This document shows positions 24,459 to 32,996 of a DNA stretch of 64,000 nt, piece by piece. Location of the stretch: assembly GCF_003020115.1 (NCBI RefSeq), contig NZ_PYFX01000013.1:1-64000 (forward strand), written 5' to 3'. Both the position numbers and the translations under genes were made by a program. The notes beneath the pieces are model-generated. The model did no database searches, had not been told where the DNA came from, and worked only from the letters and a program-made list of their open reading frames with translations. How positions within the stretch are numbered: position 1 is the stretch's first letter; each line of letters opens with the position of its first letter. The stretch is from Bradyrhizobium sp. MOS002. Its GTDB lineage: Bacteria; Pseudomonadota; Alphaproteobacteria; Rhizobiales; Xanthobacteraceae.

Positions 24459-25061
24459 ATGGACAAGACCCAGCCGCACCCGCTGTTCAAGCTTGCGACC
24501 GAGCTCGGCCCGCTGCTCGTGTTCTTCTTCGTCAATGCGAAGTTCAATCTGTTCGCCGCGACCGGCGCCTTCATGGTCGCGATCGTCGCGGCGATGATCG
24601 CCTCCTATGTGGTGACGCGCCACATCCCGATCATGGCGATCGTGACAGGCGTCATCGTGCTGGTGTTCGGCACGCTGACCCTGGTGCTCCACGACGAGAC
24701 CTTCATCAAGCTCAAGCCGACCATCATCTACGCCTTGTTTGCCGCGATCCTCGGCGGCGGCCTGTTGTTCGGCCGCTCCTTCATCGCCGTCATGTTCGAC
24801 CAGATGTTCAATTTGACGCCGCAGGGCTGGCGCATCCTCACGCTGCGCTGGGCGCTGTTCTTCGCCGGCATGGCGGTGTTGAACGAGATCGTCTGGCGCA
24901 CCCAGAGCACGGACTTCTGGGTCAACTTCAAGGTGTTCGGCGTCACGCCGATCACCATGATCTTCGCCATCGCCCAGATGCCGCTGACCAAGCGCTATCA
25001 CCTCGAGCCGGCGTCGCTGGAAGCCAGCGAGGCCGAGGCGGGGGATGTGAGGAAGGGGTGA
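24459..25061 (+). CDS. yciB: Inner membrane-spanning septation protein YciB/IspZ
   Basis: 200 residues with about five hydrophobic helices. The family signature (PLLVFFFVNAKFNLFAATGA at the start, FINLTPQGWR-like MFNLTPQGWRILTLRWALFF in the middle, then NEIVWRTQSTDFWVNFKVFG) is clear. In E. coli it interacts with the divisome and elongasome and affects envelope integrity. It lies 3 bp after ftsY. The C-terminal tail (SLEASEAEAGDVRKG) is acidic and cytoplasmic. Confidence 0.95.
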   Translation: MDKTQPHPLFKLATELGPLLVFFFVNAKFNLFAATGAFMVAIVAAMIASYVVTRHIPIMAIVTGVIVLVFGTLTLVLHDETFIKLKPTIIYALFAAILGGGLLFGRSFIAVMFDQMFNLTPQGWRILTLRWALFFAGMAVLNEIVWRTQSTDFWVNFKVFGVTPITMIFAIAQMPLTKRYHLEPASLEASEAEAGDVRKG

Positions 25062-25108
25062 ATCTCTTAACTCGCCTTTGCGAACTGAGGCGCAGCCACA
25101 CACTCAAC

Positions 25109-25212
25109 TGTCATCGCCCGGCTTGACCGGGCGATCCAGTATTCCAGAGACAGTCGTGAGATGCGGTGAGGCCGCGGCGTACTGGATGCCCCGGTCAAGC
25201 CGGGGCATGACA
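25109..25212. repeat. Palindromic intergenic repeat, family B copy 3
   Basis: TGTCATCGCCCGGCTTGACC, then GGGCGATCCAGTATTCCAG on the left; GGCGTACTGGATGCCCCGG, then TCAAGCCGGGGCATGACA on the right. It is nearly identical to the copy at 53520-53622. It lies between the convergent yciB and ccmG. Confidence 0.9.
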
Positions 25213-25253
25213 GCGGCGTGTGGGCTGGCCCCTGCGCTCGCACGAGAGTGGCG

Positions 25254-25847
25254 CTAGCTTCCCGCCTTCAACGCCTTCTCCATCTGCGGCAACAACACCG
25301 TCCGCAAATTCTCCGGCGTGATCGGCCCGACCAGCTTGTAGACGATGGTGCCTTCGCGACCGACGACAAAGGTCTCCGGCACGCCATAGACGCCCCATTC
25401 GATCGAGGCGCGGCCGTTGGCGTCGACGCCGACGCGGCCGAACGGGTTGCCGTAGCGCCCCAGGAAGCGCCGCGCGTTGTCGGCGGCATCCTTGTAGTTG
25501 ATGCCGACGAGCTGGAAGCGCTTGTCTTTTGCCAATTCGGTCAGGAGCGGCGCCTCGTCGTGGCACGGCACGCACCAGGACGCCCAGACATTGACGAGGC
25601 TGACCTTGCCCTTGAACGCCGCGGGATCAAGACCAGGGATCTGCGCGTTGGCGGCCTGCAATCCCTCGAGCGGCGGCAGCATGGTTTGCGGCGCGGGCCG
25701 TCCGATCAGCGCGGAAGGAATCCGCGAGGGGTCGCCGCTGCCAAGCCGGAACCAGAACAGCAGTGCCAAGCCGATGAAGGCAATCAGCGGCAGCACCATC
25801 AGGAAGGTGCGGCGCTGCGGCGGAGCGGACGTCGATTGATCGCTCAC
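25254..25847 (-). CDS. ccmG: Cytochrome c biogenesis thiol:disulfide oxidoreductase CcmG/DsbE (CycY)
   Basis: 197 residues. An N-terminal membrane anchor (residues 15-33) is followed by a periplasmic thioredoxin fold with active site WCVPC (Cys92/Cys95) and the CcmG-specific acidic stretch GINYKDAADNARRFL, then GVYGVPETFVV with the cis-Pro. It reduces apocytochrome c thiols (via CcmH) before haem attachment. It is the last gene of ccmA-B-C-D-G (cycVWZXY in B. japonicum), 24 bp after ccmD. Confidence 0.96.
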   Translation of the reverse strand: MSDQSTSAPPQRRTFLMVLPLIAFIGLALLFWFRLGSGDPSRIPSALIGRPAPQTMLPPLEGLQAANAQIPGLDPAAFKGKVSLVNVWASWCVPCHDEAPLLTELAKDKRFQLVGINYKDAADNARRFLGRYGNPFGRVGVDANGRASIEWGVYGVPETFVVGREGTIVYKLVGPITPENLRTVLLPQMEKALKAGS

Positions 25848-25871
25848 GATTGATCTCTCATGCTTGATCTC

Positions 25872-26057
25872 TCATGGCCGATCCGTCGCGCTACGGCCGG
25901 AGCGGCGGGTCACGCCGCTGCGCTCGAGCTCGCGCAGGCGCTGTGTCTGGCTACGATAATCGAGCACGATCCAGCCGATCAGGATCACGACCACGAGGGC
26001 GGCCGCGGCATAGGACGTCACGATGAAGGACGCGTAGGGACCGAGCGACATGATCAT
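25872..26057 (-). CDS. ccmD: Haem exporter protein CcmD (CycX)
   Basis: 61 residues. One membrane helix (about 10-32, FIVTSYAAAALVVVILIGWI) and a basic cytoplasmic tail (YRSQTQRLRELERSGVTRRS) are the whole family signature. It holds CcmE in the CcmABCD complex and is needed for holo-CcmE release. ATG at 26057 overlaps the ccmC stop (ATGA), favouring translational coupling; a second ATG two codons later (MSLGPYAS) is an equally good start. Confidence 0.9.
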   Translation of the reverse strand: MIMSLGPYASFIVTSYAAAALVVVILIGWIVLDYRSQTQRLRELERSGVTRRSGRSATDRP

Positions 26058-26842
26058 GCAGCCCCGACTTCTTTTGAAGTGCTGCCTTCACGCGAGCCGG
26101 TGCCGACTTCTGAAAACGCCACACGGCTCGCCTGCATCATCTGCAACGAGCGGACGCGCCGGCGCAAAATTTCGTTGCGCATCGCCGCGATATGCAGCGT
26201 GACGAACAGCAGGGTGAACGCGATCGCCATCACCAGCAGCGGAATCAGGAACGATCTGTCGAGCGACGAGCCGCCCATCCGCATCACCGAGGCCGGCTGG
26301 TGCAGCGTGTTCCACCAGTCGACCGAGAACTTGATGATGGGCAGGTTGATCGCGCCGACCAGCGTCAGCACGGCGGCGGCGCGCGCCGCGCGGGAGGGCT
26401 CGTCGACCGCGCGCCACAGCGCCATCAGGCCGAGATACATCAGGAACAGGATCAGCACCGAGGTCAGCCGCGCGTCCCATTCCCAATAGGTGCCCCACAT
26501 CGGCCGGCCCCACAGCGATCCCGTCAGCAGCGCAAGGAAGGTGAAGGCGGCGCCGATCGGAGCGGCCGCCTTGGCGGCGACGTCGGCGAGCGGATGCCGC
26601 CACACCAGCGTGCCCAGCGAGGCGATGCTCATCACGCCCCACACGAACATCGACAGCCAGGCATTGGGCACGTGGATGAACATGATCTTCACCGTCGCGC
26701 CCTGCTGGTAGTCGTCGGGCGCGGTGGCGGATTGATAGAGCCCGATCGCCAGCAGGATGATGGTCGCGGCCGCGAGCCACGGCAGCAGCCGCGCCGTCAG
26801 CGCGAGGAACCGTGTGGGGTTGGCGAGGTCGATCAGCGTCAT
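26054..26842 (-). CDS. ccmC: Haem exporter permease CcmC (CycZ)
   Basis: 262 residues with six membrane helices. The tryptophan-rich haem-binding motif WGTYWEWDARLT is present and conserved His lie in HVPNAWLS and NTLHQPASV. It loads haem on the chaperone CcmE on the periplasmic side. The C-terminal tail (about 30 residues, EVGTGSREGSTSKEVGAA) is longer than in E. coli. It lies 91 bp after ccmB and overlaps ccmD. Confidence 0.96.
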   Translation of the reverse strand: MTLIDLANPTRFLALTARLLPWLAAATIILLAIGLYQSATAPDDYQQGATVKIMFIHVPNAWLSMFVWGVMSIASLGTLVWRHPLADVAAKAAAPIGAAFTFLALLTGSLWGRPMWGTYWEWDARLTSVLILFLMYLGLMALWRAVDEPSRAARAAAVLTLVGAINLPIIKFSVDWWNTLHQPASVMRMGGSSLDRSFLIPLLVMAIAFTLLFVTLHIAAMRNEILRRRVRSLQMMQASRVAFSEVGTGSREGSTSKEVGAA

Positions 26843-26933
26843 GGTATCCTGATAATCACAGGTAAGCGCTCACGCAATCAGCACGAATGTCCGTAGCGAA
26901 AGTTGATCGGGGTCAAGGTCAGTCCAGTCCATC

Positions 26934-27602
26934 TCAGTCGAGTCCGTGCTTCAGGCTCGCCGCGGCCGCGAAGGGGCCGATCACGAGGCTGACCAGTGAC
27001 AGCGCGCACAGGATCGAGAACGGCGCGCCGAACGTCATGGGACCGACGATCGCCGCCTGCGAGGCCGCAACGCCGAAGATCAGCACCGGAATCGACAGCG
27101 GCAGCACCAGGACGGCCATCAGCAAGCCGCCACGATGCAGCGTCACCGCCAGCGCCGCACCGATCATCCCGGTAAACGTCAGCGCCGGGGTGCCGGCGAG
27201 CAGCGTCAGCGCCACAGCGCCGGTTGCGACCATGTCGAGGTTGAGCAGCAGCCCGAGCACCGGGGTTGCGACGATCAGCGGCAGGCCGGCGGCCAGCCAA
27301 TGCGCCAGCGCTTTCGCCGCGCAGGCGAGTTCCAGCGGGGTCCGGCTCATCGTGATCAGGTCGAGCGAGCCGTCCTCGTGGTCAGCCATGAACAGCCGGT
27401 CCAGCGTCAGAAGGCTCGCCAGCAGCGCCCCCAGCCACAGGATCGCCGGCCCGAGCCGCGACAGCAGTGCCAGATCCGGCCCGACTGCAAACGGCATCAG
27501 CACCACCACGGTCAGGAAGAACAGCACGCCAATCAACGCTCCGCCGCCGACGCGGAGCGCGATCCGGATGTCCCGGCGAATGAGGGCAGATAGGGCGGTC
27601 AT
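26934..27602 (-). CDS. ccmB: Haem exporter permease CcmB (CycW)
   Basis: 222 residues with six membrane helices. The CcmB signature includes LFMADHEDGSLDLI (for coupling to the CcmA ATPase) and LGLLLNLD. ATG at 27602 is chosen because ggag lies 6 bases upstream and the sequence MTALSALIRRDIRIALR matches the family start; the frame stays open upstream only because it reads through a repeat. It is separated from ccmA by 232 bp that contains that repeat, unusual for this tight operon. Confidence 0.95.
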   Translation of the reverse strand: MTALSALIRRDIRIALRVGGGALIGVLFFLTVVVLMPFAVGPDLALLSRLGPAILWLGALLASLLTLDRLFMADHEDGSLDLITMSRTPLELACAAKALAHWLAAGLPLIVATPVLGLLLNLDMVATGAVALTLLAGTPALTFTGMIGAALAVTLHRGGLLMAVLVLPLSIPVLIFGVAASQAAIVGPMTFGAPFSILCALSLVSLVIGPFAAAASLKHGLD

Positions 27603-27632
27603 GGGGGGCTCCCATCGTGCCTCAGGCACGGT

Positions 27633-27760
27633 GCGCTCCCTCCCCCGCTTGCGGGGGAGGGTTGGGGAGAGGGTGTCTCGACAACGAAGATTCCCCCAGA
27701 GGAGAGAACCCTCACCCGGCGCTGCGCGCCGACCTCTCCCGCAAGCGGGAGAGGCGGGGG
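27633..27760. repeat. Palindromic intergenic repeat, family A copy 2, inside the ccm operon
   Basis: CTCCCCCGCTTGCGGGGGAG-type arm on the left, GGGTTGGGGAGAGGGTGTCT inside, CAGAGGAGAGAACCCTCACC, then CTCTCCCGCAAGCGGGAGAG on the right. It is inverted relative to 4023-4167. It occupies over half of the ccmA-ccmB gap and would be transcribed in the operon mRNA as large hairpins. Confidence 0.85.
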
Positions 27761-27834
27761 AGCCCGCGGCGACGACTGCGTCTCGGGTGCGAGAGCGGCA
27801 CCCAGCCGCTCGGAAAGCTGAGGGTTGATCGAAA

Positions 27835-28437
27835 TCATGCCGCACCCCCGATCCGCAGCTCTCGCGAATCGATCCCGAGCGGGGCGTGGGTGGCGGCGAT
27901 GATCAGGCCGCCGCGGCTGAGGTGCTCGCGCATCAATCCGGAAAACATGTCCTGGCCGCCGACATCCAGCGCCGTGGTCGGCTCGTCCAGCAGCCAGACC
28001 GGTCGGCGGACGGTCAGCAGGCGGGCCAGCGAGAGCCGCCGGCGCTGGCCGGCGGACAGGAAGGCGGCGGGCAGATCGGCGGCGTGGTCGAGCCCGACGG
28101 TGGCTAGGCTCTCGCCGGCGTCAAAACGCTCGCCGCCGAGAAAATCGGCCCAGAATGTCAGATTCTCCATCACGCTCAGGGCCGGCTTCAGGGCGTCGCG
28201 ATGACCGAGATAGTGGCATTGCTCCGGCAGCGTCAGCTCGGCATCCCCTCCGTCCAGCGCGATCGTGCCGCCCGCCGGAACGAGCAGGCCCGCGATCAGC
28301 CGCAGCAGCGACGTCTTGCCCGATCCGTTGCGGCCCACGACCGCCACGGCTTCGCCGGAGCCGGCCTCGAAATCGAGCCCGGAAAACACCTCGCGCCCGC
28401 CCCGCACGCAAATGACCCCGCGTCCGGAAAGCTGCAT
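27835..28437 (-). CDS. ccmA: Haem exporter ATP-binding protein CcmA (CycV)
   Basis: 200 residues, an ABC ATPase: Walker A GRNGSGKTS, Q-loop region, signature LSAGQRRRLSLARL, Walker B WLLDEPTTALD, and switch His in THAPL. It powers release of holo-CcmE from CcmC. ATG at 28437 is chosen because AGGCAAG precedes it; a TTG eight codons upstream is weaker. It is the first gene of the ccm operon and divergent from acnA (244 bp to the acnA ATG), so the operon promoter lies between them. Confidence 0.95.
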   Translation of the reverse strand: MQLSGRGVICVRGGREVFSGLDFEAGSGEAVAVVGRNGSGKTSLLRLIAGLLVPAGGTIALDGGDAELTLPEQCHYLGHRDALKPALSVMENLTFWADFLGGERFDAGESLATVGLDHAADLPAAFLSAGQRRRLSLARLLTVRRPVWLLDEPTTALDVGGQDMFSGLMREHLSRGGLIIAATHAPLGIDSRELRIGGAA

Positions 28438-28681
28438 CTTGCCTCGTATCGATCCGCTCAAAGCCAGGCCTCAGGAAATCTTGGGGTAGCGTATGGGAAT
28501 TTTTGGCTCGCGGATTGCCGCGGCGCGATTGTGGCTGTGGCGGCGCGGTTAGAAAGCTTCTATAAGCCCGGAACTACTTGATGCAGCAACTCAACCTGCC
28601 CCTGCAAGCGGCCCAGCCTGCTCCGCTGACGGTGTTAAAATACCCCTTGCCGGGTATAACTAACAATTGGGATTTTCCTAC

Positions 28682-31402
28682 ATGACCTCGCTCGACAGCT
28701 TCAAATGCAAAAAGACCCTCAAGGTCGGCGCCAAGACCTATGTCTATTACAGCCTGCCCACGGCGGAGAAGAATGGTCTGAAGGGAATTTCCAAGCTTCC
28801 CTATTCGATGAAGGTTCTGCTCGAGAACCTGCTCCGCAACGAGGATGGCCGCACGGTCAAGAAGGAAGACATCGTCGCGGTGTCGAAATGGCTGCGCAAG
28901 AAGTCGCTGGAGCATGAGATCGCATTCCGCCCGGCGCGCGTGCTGATGCAGGATTTCACCGGGGTGCCCGCCGTGGTCGATCTCGCCGCGATGCGCAACG
29001 CGATGCAGAAGCTTGGCGGCGATGCCGAGAAGATCAATCCGCTGGTGCCGGTCGACCTCGTCATCGACCACTCCGTGATCGTGAACTTCTTCGGTGACAA
29101 CAAGGCCTTCGGCAAGAACGTCACCGAGGAATACAAGCAGAACCAGGAGCGCTACGAGTTCCTGAAATGGGGCCAGAAGGCGTTCTCGAACTTCTCCGTC
29201 GTGCCGCCCGGCACCGGTATCTGCCATCAGGTCAATCTCGAATATCTCTCCCAGACGGTCTGGACCAAGAAGGAGAAGATGACGGTCGGCAAGAAGACCG
29301 GCACCTTCGAGGTCGCCTATCCCGACTCGCTGGTCGGCACCGATTCCCACACCACCATGGTCAACGGTCTCGCCGTGCTCGGTTGGGGCGTCGGCGGCAT
29401 CGAGGCGGAAGCCTGCATGCTCGGCCAGCCGCTGTCGATGCTGCTGCCGACCGTCGTCGGCTTCAAGCTGAAGGGTGCGATGAAGGAAGGCGTCACCGCG
29501 ACCGACCTCGTGCTGACAGTCACGCAGATGCTGCGCAAGCTCGGCGTCGTCGGCAAGTTTGTCGAATTCTTCGGCCCCGGCCTCGACCATCTCTCGGTCG
29601 CCGACAAGGCGACCATCGCCAACATGGCGCCCGAATATGGCGCGACCTGCGGCTTCTTCCCGGTCGATGCCGCCGCGCTCGATTATCTCAAGACCTCCGG
29701 CCGCGCCCCGGCGCGCGTCGCGCTGGTGCAGGCCTATGCGAAGGCGCAAGGACTGTTCCGCACCGCCAAGTCGCCCGATCCGGTGTTCACGGAGACGCTG
29801 ACGCTCGACCTCGGCGACGTCGTGCCCTCGATGGCCGGCCCGAAGCGTCCCGAAGGCCGCATCGCGCTGCCGTCCGTGGCCGAGGGCTTCTCGCTTGCGC
29901 TCGCCACCGAATACAAGAAGGCCGACGAGCCGGGGAAGCGCTTTGCCGTCGACGGCAAGAACTTCGACATCGGCCATGGCGACGTCGTGATCGCCGCGAT
30001 CACCTCCTGCACCAACACCTCGAACCCGAGCGTGCTGATCGGCGCCGGGCTTTTGGCGCGTAACGCCGCCGCAAAGGGCCTCAAGGCAAAGCCGTGGGTG
30101 AAGACCTCGCTCGCCCCCGGCAGCCAGGTGGTGGCGGCCTATCTCGCCGATTCCGGTCTCCAGGCCGATCTCGACAAGGTCGGCTTCAACCTGGTCGGCT
30201 TCGGCTGCACCACCTGCATCGGTAATTCCGGTCCGCTGCCCGAGGAGATCTCGAAGTCGATCAACGACAACGGCATCGTCGCGGCTGCCGTGCTCTCCGG
30301 TAACCGCAACTTCGAAGGCCGTGTCTCGCCGGACGTGCAGGCGAACTATCTGGCCTCGCCGCCGCTCGTGGTCGCCCACGCGCTCGCGGGCAGCGTCACC
30401 AAGAATCTCGCCGTCGAGCCGCTCGGTGTAGGCAAGGACGGCAAGCCGGTCTACCTGAAGGACATCTGGCCGACGACGAAGGAGATCAACGCCTTCATGA
30501 AGAAGTTCGTGACCGCGGCGATCTTCAAGAAGAAGTATGCCGACGTGTTCAAGGGCGACACCAACTGGCGCAAGATCAAGACGGTCGAGAGCGAGACCTA
30601 TCGCTGGAACATGAGCTCGACCTATGTGCAGAACCCGCCCTATTTCGAAGGCATGAAGAAGGAGCCGGAGCCGGTCACTGACATCGTCGAGGCCCGCATC
30701 CTCGCCATGTTCGGCGACAAGATCACCACCGACCACATCTCGCCGGCCGGTTCGATCAAGCTCACCTCGCCCGCCGGCAAATATCTCAGCGAGCACCAGG
30801 TGCGTCCGGCCGACTTCAACCAGTACGGCACGCGGCGCGGCAACCACGAAGTCATGATGCGCGGCACTTTCGCCAATATCCGCATCAAGAACTTCATGCT
30901 GAAGGGCGCCGACGGCAACATTCCGGAAGGCGGTCTCACCAAGCACTGGCCCGACGGCGAGCAGATGTCGATCTACGACGCCGCGATGAAGTACCAGCAG
31001 GAGCAGGTGCCGCTGGTGGTGTTCGCCGGCGCCGAATACGGCAACGGCTCCTCACGCGACTGGGCCGCGAAGGGCACGCGTCTGCTCGGCGTGCGCGCCG
31101 TGATCTGCCAGAGCTTCGAGCGCATCCACCGCTCCAACCTGGTCGGCATGGGAGTGCTGCCGCTGACCTTCGAGGACGGCACCTCCTGGTCGTCGCTCGG
31201 TCTGAAGGGCGACGAGAAGGTCACGCTGCGCGGCCTCGTCGGCGACCTCAAGCCGCGCCAGAAGTTGACCGCGGAGATCGTCTCCGGCGACGGTTCGCTG
31301 CAGCGCGTTTCGCTGCTCTGCCGCATCGATACGCTGGACGAGCTCGAATACTACCGCAACGGCGGCATCCTGCACTACGTGCTGCGCAAGCTCGCGGCGT
31401 AA
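28682..31402 (+). CDS. acnA: Aconitate hydratase AcnA
   Basis: 906 residues. Cluster ligands are Cys443 (SCTNTSNP), Cys509 and Cys512 (GCTTCIGNSG). The swivelling domain has GAEYGNGSSRDWAAKG. It isomerises citrate to isocitrate in the cytosolic TCA cycle and may act as an RNA-binding protein when the cluster is lost, as other AcnA/IRP1 enzymes do. ATG at 28682 (MTSLDSFKC) is the family start; no strong ribosome-binding site precedes it. It is divergent from ccmA, as reported for B. japonicum. Confidence 0.98.
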   Translation: MTSLDSFKCKKTLKVGAKTYVYYSLPTAEKNGLKGISKLPYSMKVLLENLLRNEDGRTVKKEDIVAVSKWLRKKSLEHEIAFRPARVLMQDFTGVPAVVDLAAMRNAMQKLGGDAEKINPLVPVDLVIDHSVIVNFFGDNKAFGKNVTEEYKQNQERYEFLKWGQKAFSNFSVVPPGTGICHQVNLEYLSQTVWTKKEKMTVGKKTGTFEVAYPDSLVGTDSHTTMVNGLAVLGWGVGGIEAEACMLGQPLSMLLPTVVGFKLKGAMKEGVTATDLVLTVTQMLRKLGVVGKFVEFFGPGLDHLSVADKATIANMAPEYGATCGFFPVDAAALDYLKTSGRAPARVALVQAYAKAQGLFRTAKSPDPVFTETLTLDLGDVVPSMAGPKRPEGRIALPSVAEGFSLALATEYKKADEPGKRFAVDGKNFDIGHGDVVIAAITSCTNTSNPSVLIGAGLLARNAAAKGLKAKPWVKTSLAPGSQVVAAYLADSGLQADLDKVGFNLVGFGCTTCIGNSGPLPEEISKSINDNGIVAAAVLSGNRNFEGRVSPDVQANYLASPPLVVAHALAGSVTKNLAVEPLGVGKDGKPVYLKDIWPTTKEINAFMKKFVTAAIFKKKYADVFKGDTNWRKIKTVESETYRWNMSSTYVQNPPYFEGMKKEPEPVTDIVEARILAMFGDKITTDHISPAGSIKLTSPAGKYLSEHQVRPADFNQYGTRRGNHEVMMRGTFANIRIKNFMLKGADGNIPEGGLTKHWPDGEQMSIYDAAMKYQQEQVPLVVFAGAEYGNGSSRDWAAKGTRLLGVRAVICQSFERIHRSNLVGMGVLPLTFEDGTSWSSLGLKGDEKVTLRGLVGDLKPRQKLTAEIVSGDGSLQRVSLLCRIDTLDELEYYRNGGILHYVLRKLAA

Positions 31403-31423
31403 GCGCGGATTTGTGAACGGTGG

Positions 31424-31480
31424 CTCACTGCGAAGTGAGTAGTAGGTTACACGAAGGCGGCCTATCACAAGGCCGCCTTC
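31424..31480 (+). terminator. Tandem hairpins downstream of acnA
   Basis: First hairpin CTCACT-gcga-AGTGAG (31424-31439); second GAAGGCGGCCT / AGGCCGCCTTC (31453-31463 and 31470-31480), an 11-bp perfect stem. The first lies 21 bases past the acnA stop. No T run follows, so it would be a hairpin-only terminator or mRNA 3'-end protector. Confidence 0.6.
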
Positions 31481-31637
31481 ACGCGTTTGCGGCAGGCTTC
31501 AGATGGGCCCGCCCGGCGGAGAACCTCTCGCGTTGGACGGTTACTTTGGCGGACGAAAGTGTGAGGCCCGTAAGACTACGGTGACCATCCGGCGGTAAGA
31601 TTTCCCCTCTCACGTGCAATGGTGTGCGGCGTTCGAC

Positions 31638-32414
31638 ATGACAACAATGACGGCTTCTCATCTGGTTTCACGCTGGTCCGGTGCCCTCTGGTCGGGAGCT
31701 CTTGGTCTCTGTGCGATCGTCGCCGTCATTCGTCCTGCCGAGGCTGATCCCCGCGCCGTTGTCGAATTGTTTACCTCGCAGGGCTGCTCCTCCTGCCCGC
31801 CGGCCGACAAGATCATCGGCGATCTCTCCCGCGATCCCTCGATCATCGCGCTGAGCATGCCGATCGATTATTGGGACTATCTCGGCTGGAAGGACACATT
31901 GGCCGATTCGCGCTTCTCCGCACGGCAGCGTGCCTATTCGCGCATGCGCGGCGACCGCGAGGTCTACACGCCGCAGGTCGTGGTCAACGGCTCCACGCAT
32001 GTCGTCGGCAGCGACCGCACCGGAATCGAAAGCGCGATCGGCAGCACCGACAGGGGCACGGGCGTGATGAGCGTGCCGGTGACGATGTCGCTCGCGGGCA
32101 AGCAGATCAACGTCTCGGTGGCCGCGAGCAAGGAGCCGACGGCGTCCCACGGCGAAGTCTGGATCTGCTCGATTGCGAAGTCGGTGCCGATCGCGATCAG
32201 CCGTGGCGAAAACCGCGGACAGCAGGTCATCTATCACAACGTGGTGCGCAACCTGCTCAAGGTCGGCGACTGGACCGGCCGTCCGGAAAGCTGGACGGTG
32301 CCGATCGAGAACCTCACGCGCGACGGCGTCGACGGTGCCGTGGTCTATGTCCAGGACGGCAGCCGGGAAAAGCCGGGGCCGATGCTGGGCGCGGCGTACA
32401 CGTCGCTGCACTGA
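31638..32414 (+). CDS. DUF1223 exported thioredoxin-fold protein
   Basis: 258 residues. A signal peptide or membrane anchor (about residues 12-37) is followed by a DUF1223 domain: AVVELFTSQGCSSCPPADKI carries a thioredoxin-like CSSC active site, with MPIDYWDYLGWKDTLADSRF and YTPQVVVNGSTHVVG downstream. It is predicted to be a periplasmic thiol oxidoreductase; no substrate is known. ATG at 31638 is preferred (MTTMTASHL); ATG at 31614 and 31647 are also in frame. Confidence 0.85.
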   Translation: MTTMTASHLVSRWSGALWSGALGLCAIVAVIRPAEADPRAVVELFTSQGCSSCPPADKIIGDLSRDPSIIALSMPIDYWDYLGWKDTLADSRFSARQRAYSRMRGDREVYTPQVVVNGSTHVVGSDRTGIESAIGSTDRGTGVMSVPVTMSLAGKQINVSVAASKEPTASHGEVWICSIAKSVPIAISRGENRGQQVIYHNVVRNLLKVGDWTGRPESWTVPIENLTRDGVDGAVVYVQDGSREKPGPMLGAAYTSLH

Positions 32415-32453
32415 TTCGCACACTTCGAATCTTCCGACTCAAGCACACTCTCA

Positions 32454-32570
32454 ATCCTCATGGTGAGGAGGCGCGTCAGCGCCGTCTCGAACCATGCAGG
32501 CCCCGCTGATGCAGCTCGGCCTCGATCCTTCGAGACGCCGCGCGAAGAGCGCGGCTCCTCAGGATGAGGG
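32454..32570. repeat. Palindromic intergenic repeat, family G copy 1
   Basis: CCTCATGGTGAGGAGGCGCG at the left and GCGCGGCTCCTCAGGATGAG at the right, with CCTTCGAGACGCC and GCCGTCTCGAACCATG inside, all mutually complementary. It begins 40 bases past the DUF1223 stop and could act as its 3' structure. Confidence 0.8.
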
Positions 32571-32625
32571 GAGAGAGTGTGCGGTGATGGAAAAGAGGTC
32601 GAGACAGCAACATCCCGACACAAAC

Positions 32626-32739
32626 AAAAAAGGACCAACTCGCGTTGGCCCTCCTTGTCGTGCGAACAGACCCGATCCTAACGGCCCCGGGGGGCTGGGG
32701 GCTGAGGAATCCGGAACCGAAAGGACCGGGTCAACGCAC
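32626..32739 (-). ncRNA. Candidate small RNA with intrinsic terminator
   Basis: On the minus strand, GTGCG, then GACCCGGTCCT and CGGTTCCGG (32739 to 32711) pair with CCGGGGCCG, AGGATCGGGTC and CGCAC (32690 to 32660), giving a rod of about 25 bp. Its 20-base C-rich loop includes UUCCUC, complementary to a GAGGAA Shine-Dalgarno. After an 8-base linker comes GGGCCAAC-GCGA-GTTGGTCC and six Ts, an intrinsic terminator. Four pairs (32726/32675, 32716/32685, 32715/32686, 32649/32634) are G.U on the minus strand but A.C on the plus strand, so the structure is a minus-strand RNA. The 5' end is unknown and may lie further upstream. No ORF fits. Compare 6S and Bradyrhizobium/Rhodopseudomonas lineage sRNAs; I cannot assign a family. 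Confidence 0.7.
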
Positions 32740-32996
32740 ATAGGTCTTTTCGCAATGCAGGGCGGCAGTCGCTTGGCGGAAAAGCGGCGACACTATGATT
32801 CCTGCTAACGATCCCGTGACGGTTTGCCGCGACAGAGTTCCACCGCTGCGTGTGGGCGGTTTGCTCCGGATTCCAAAGTCCTTTCAAGGGCCCTTGCAGT
32901 GGGGAACAGTTGGCGCAATCATGCAACTGTCATGATCCGCGGTTCCGGGGACGGTCTTCGCGGACGCGGTCATGCTGATGCGACAGGAGGCGCTCT
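32740..32996. other. Intergenic region between the sRNA candidate and DUF2794
   Basis: About 255 bases that should hold the divergent promoters of the minus-strand RNA and of the DUF2794 gene. A short inverted repeat GTCGC / GCGAC lies at 32768-32791. I cannot place a convincing -35/-10 pair on either strand, and open frames here cross the hairpins and lack codon support. Confidence 0.4.

Noticed and set aside
27603..27845. Extending ccmB upstream to base 27845
   Set aside because: The added 81 codons read through a palindromic repeat; the ATG at 27602 has a ribosome-binding site and matches CcmB.
28574..30946. 790-codon open frame on the minus strand opposite acnA
   Set aside because: It is a mirror frame created by GC-rich third positions of acnA. 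No ribosome-binding site, no recognisable domain; acnA itself is unambiguous.
32700..32725. GAGGAATCCGGAACC on the plus strand looked like part of RNase P or SRP RNA
   Set aside because: The defining RNase P (GAGGAAAGTCCGG with distal P4) and SRP (GGAAGCAGC) sequences are missing and the wobble pattern shows the other strand is transcribed.
32494..32926. Short frames on both strands around the sRNA candidate (104 and 82 codons)
   Set aside because: They cross the family G repeat or the sRNA hairpins and lack ribosome-binding sites; the strand-biased pairing supports RNA, not protein.
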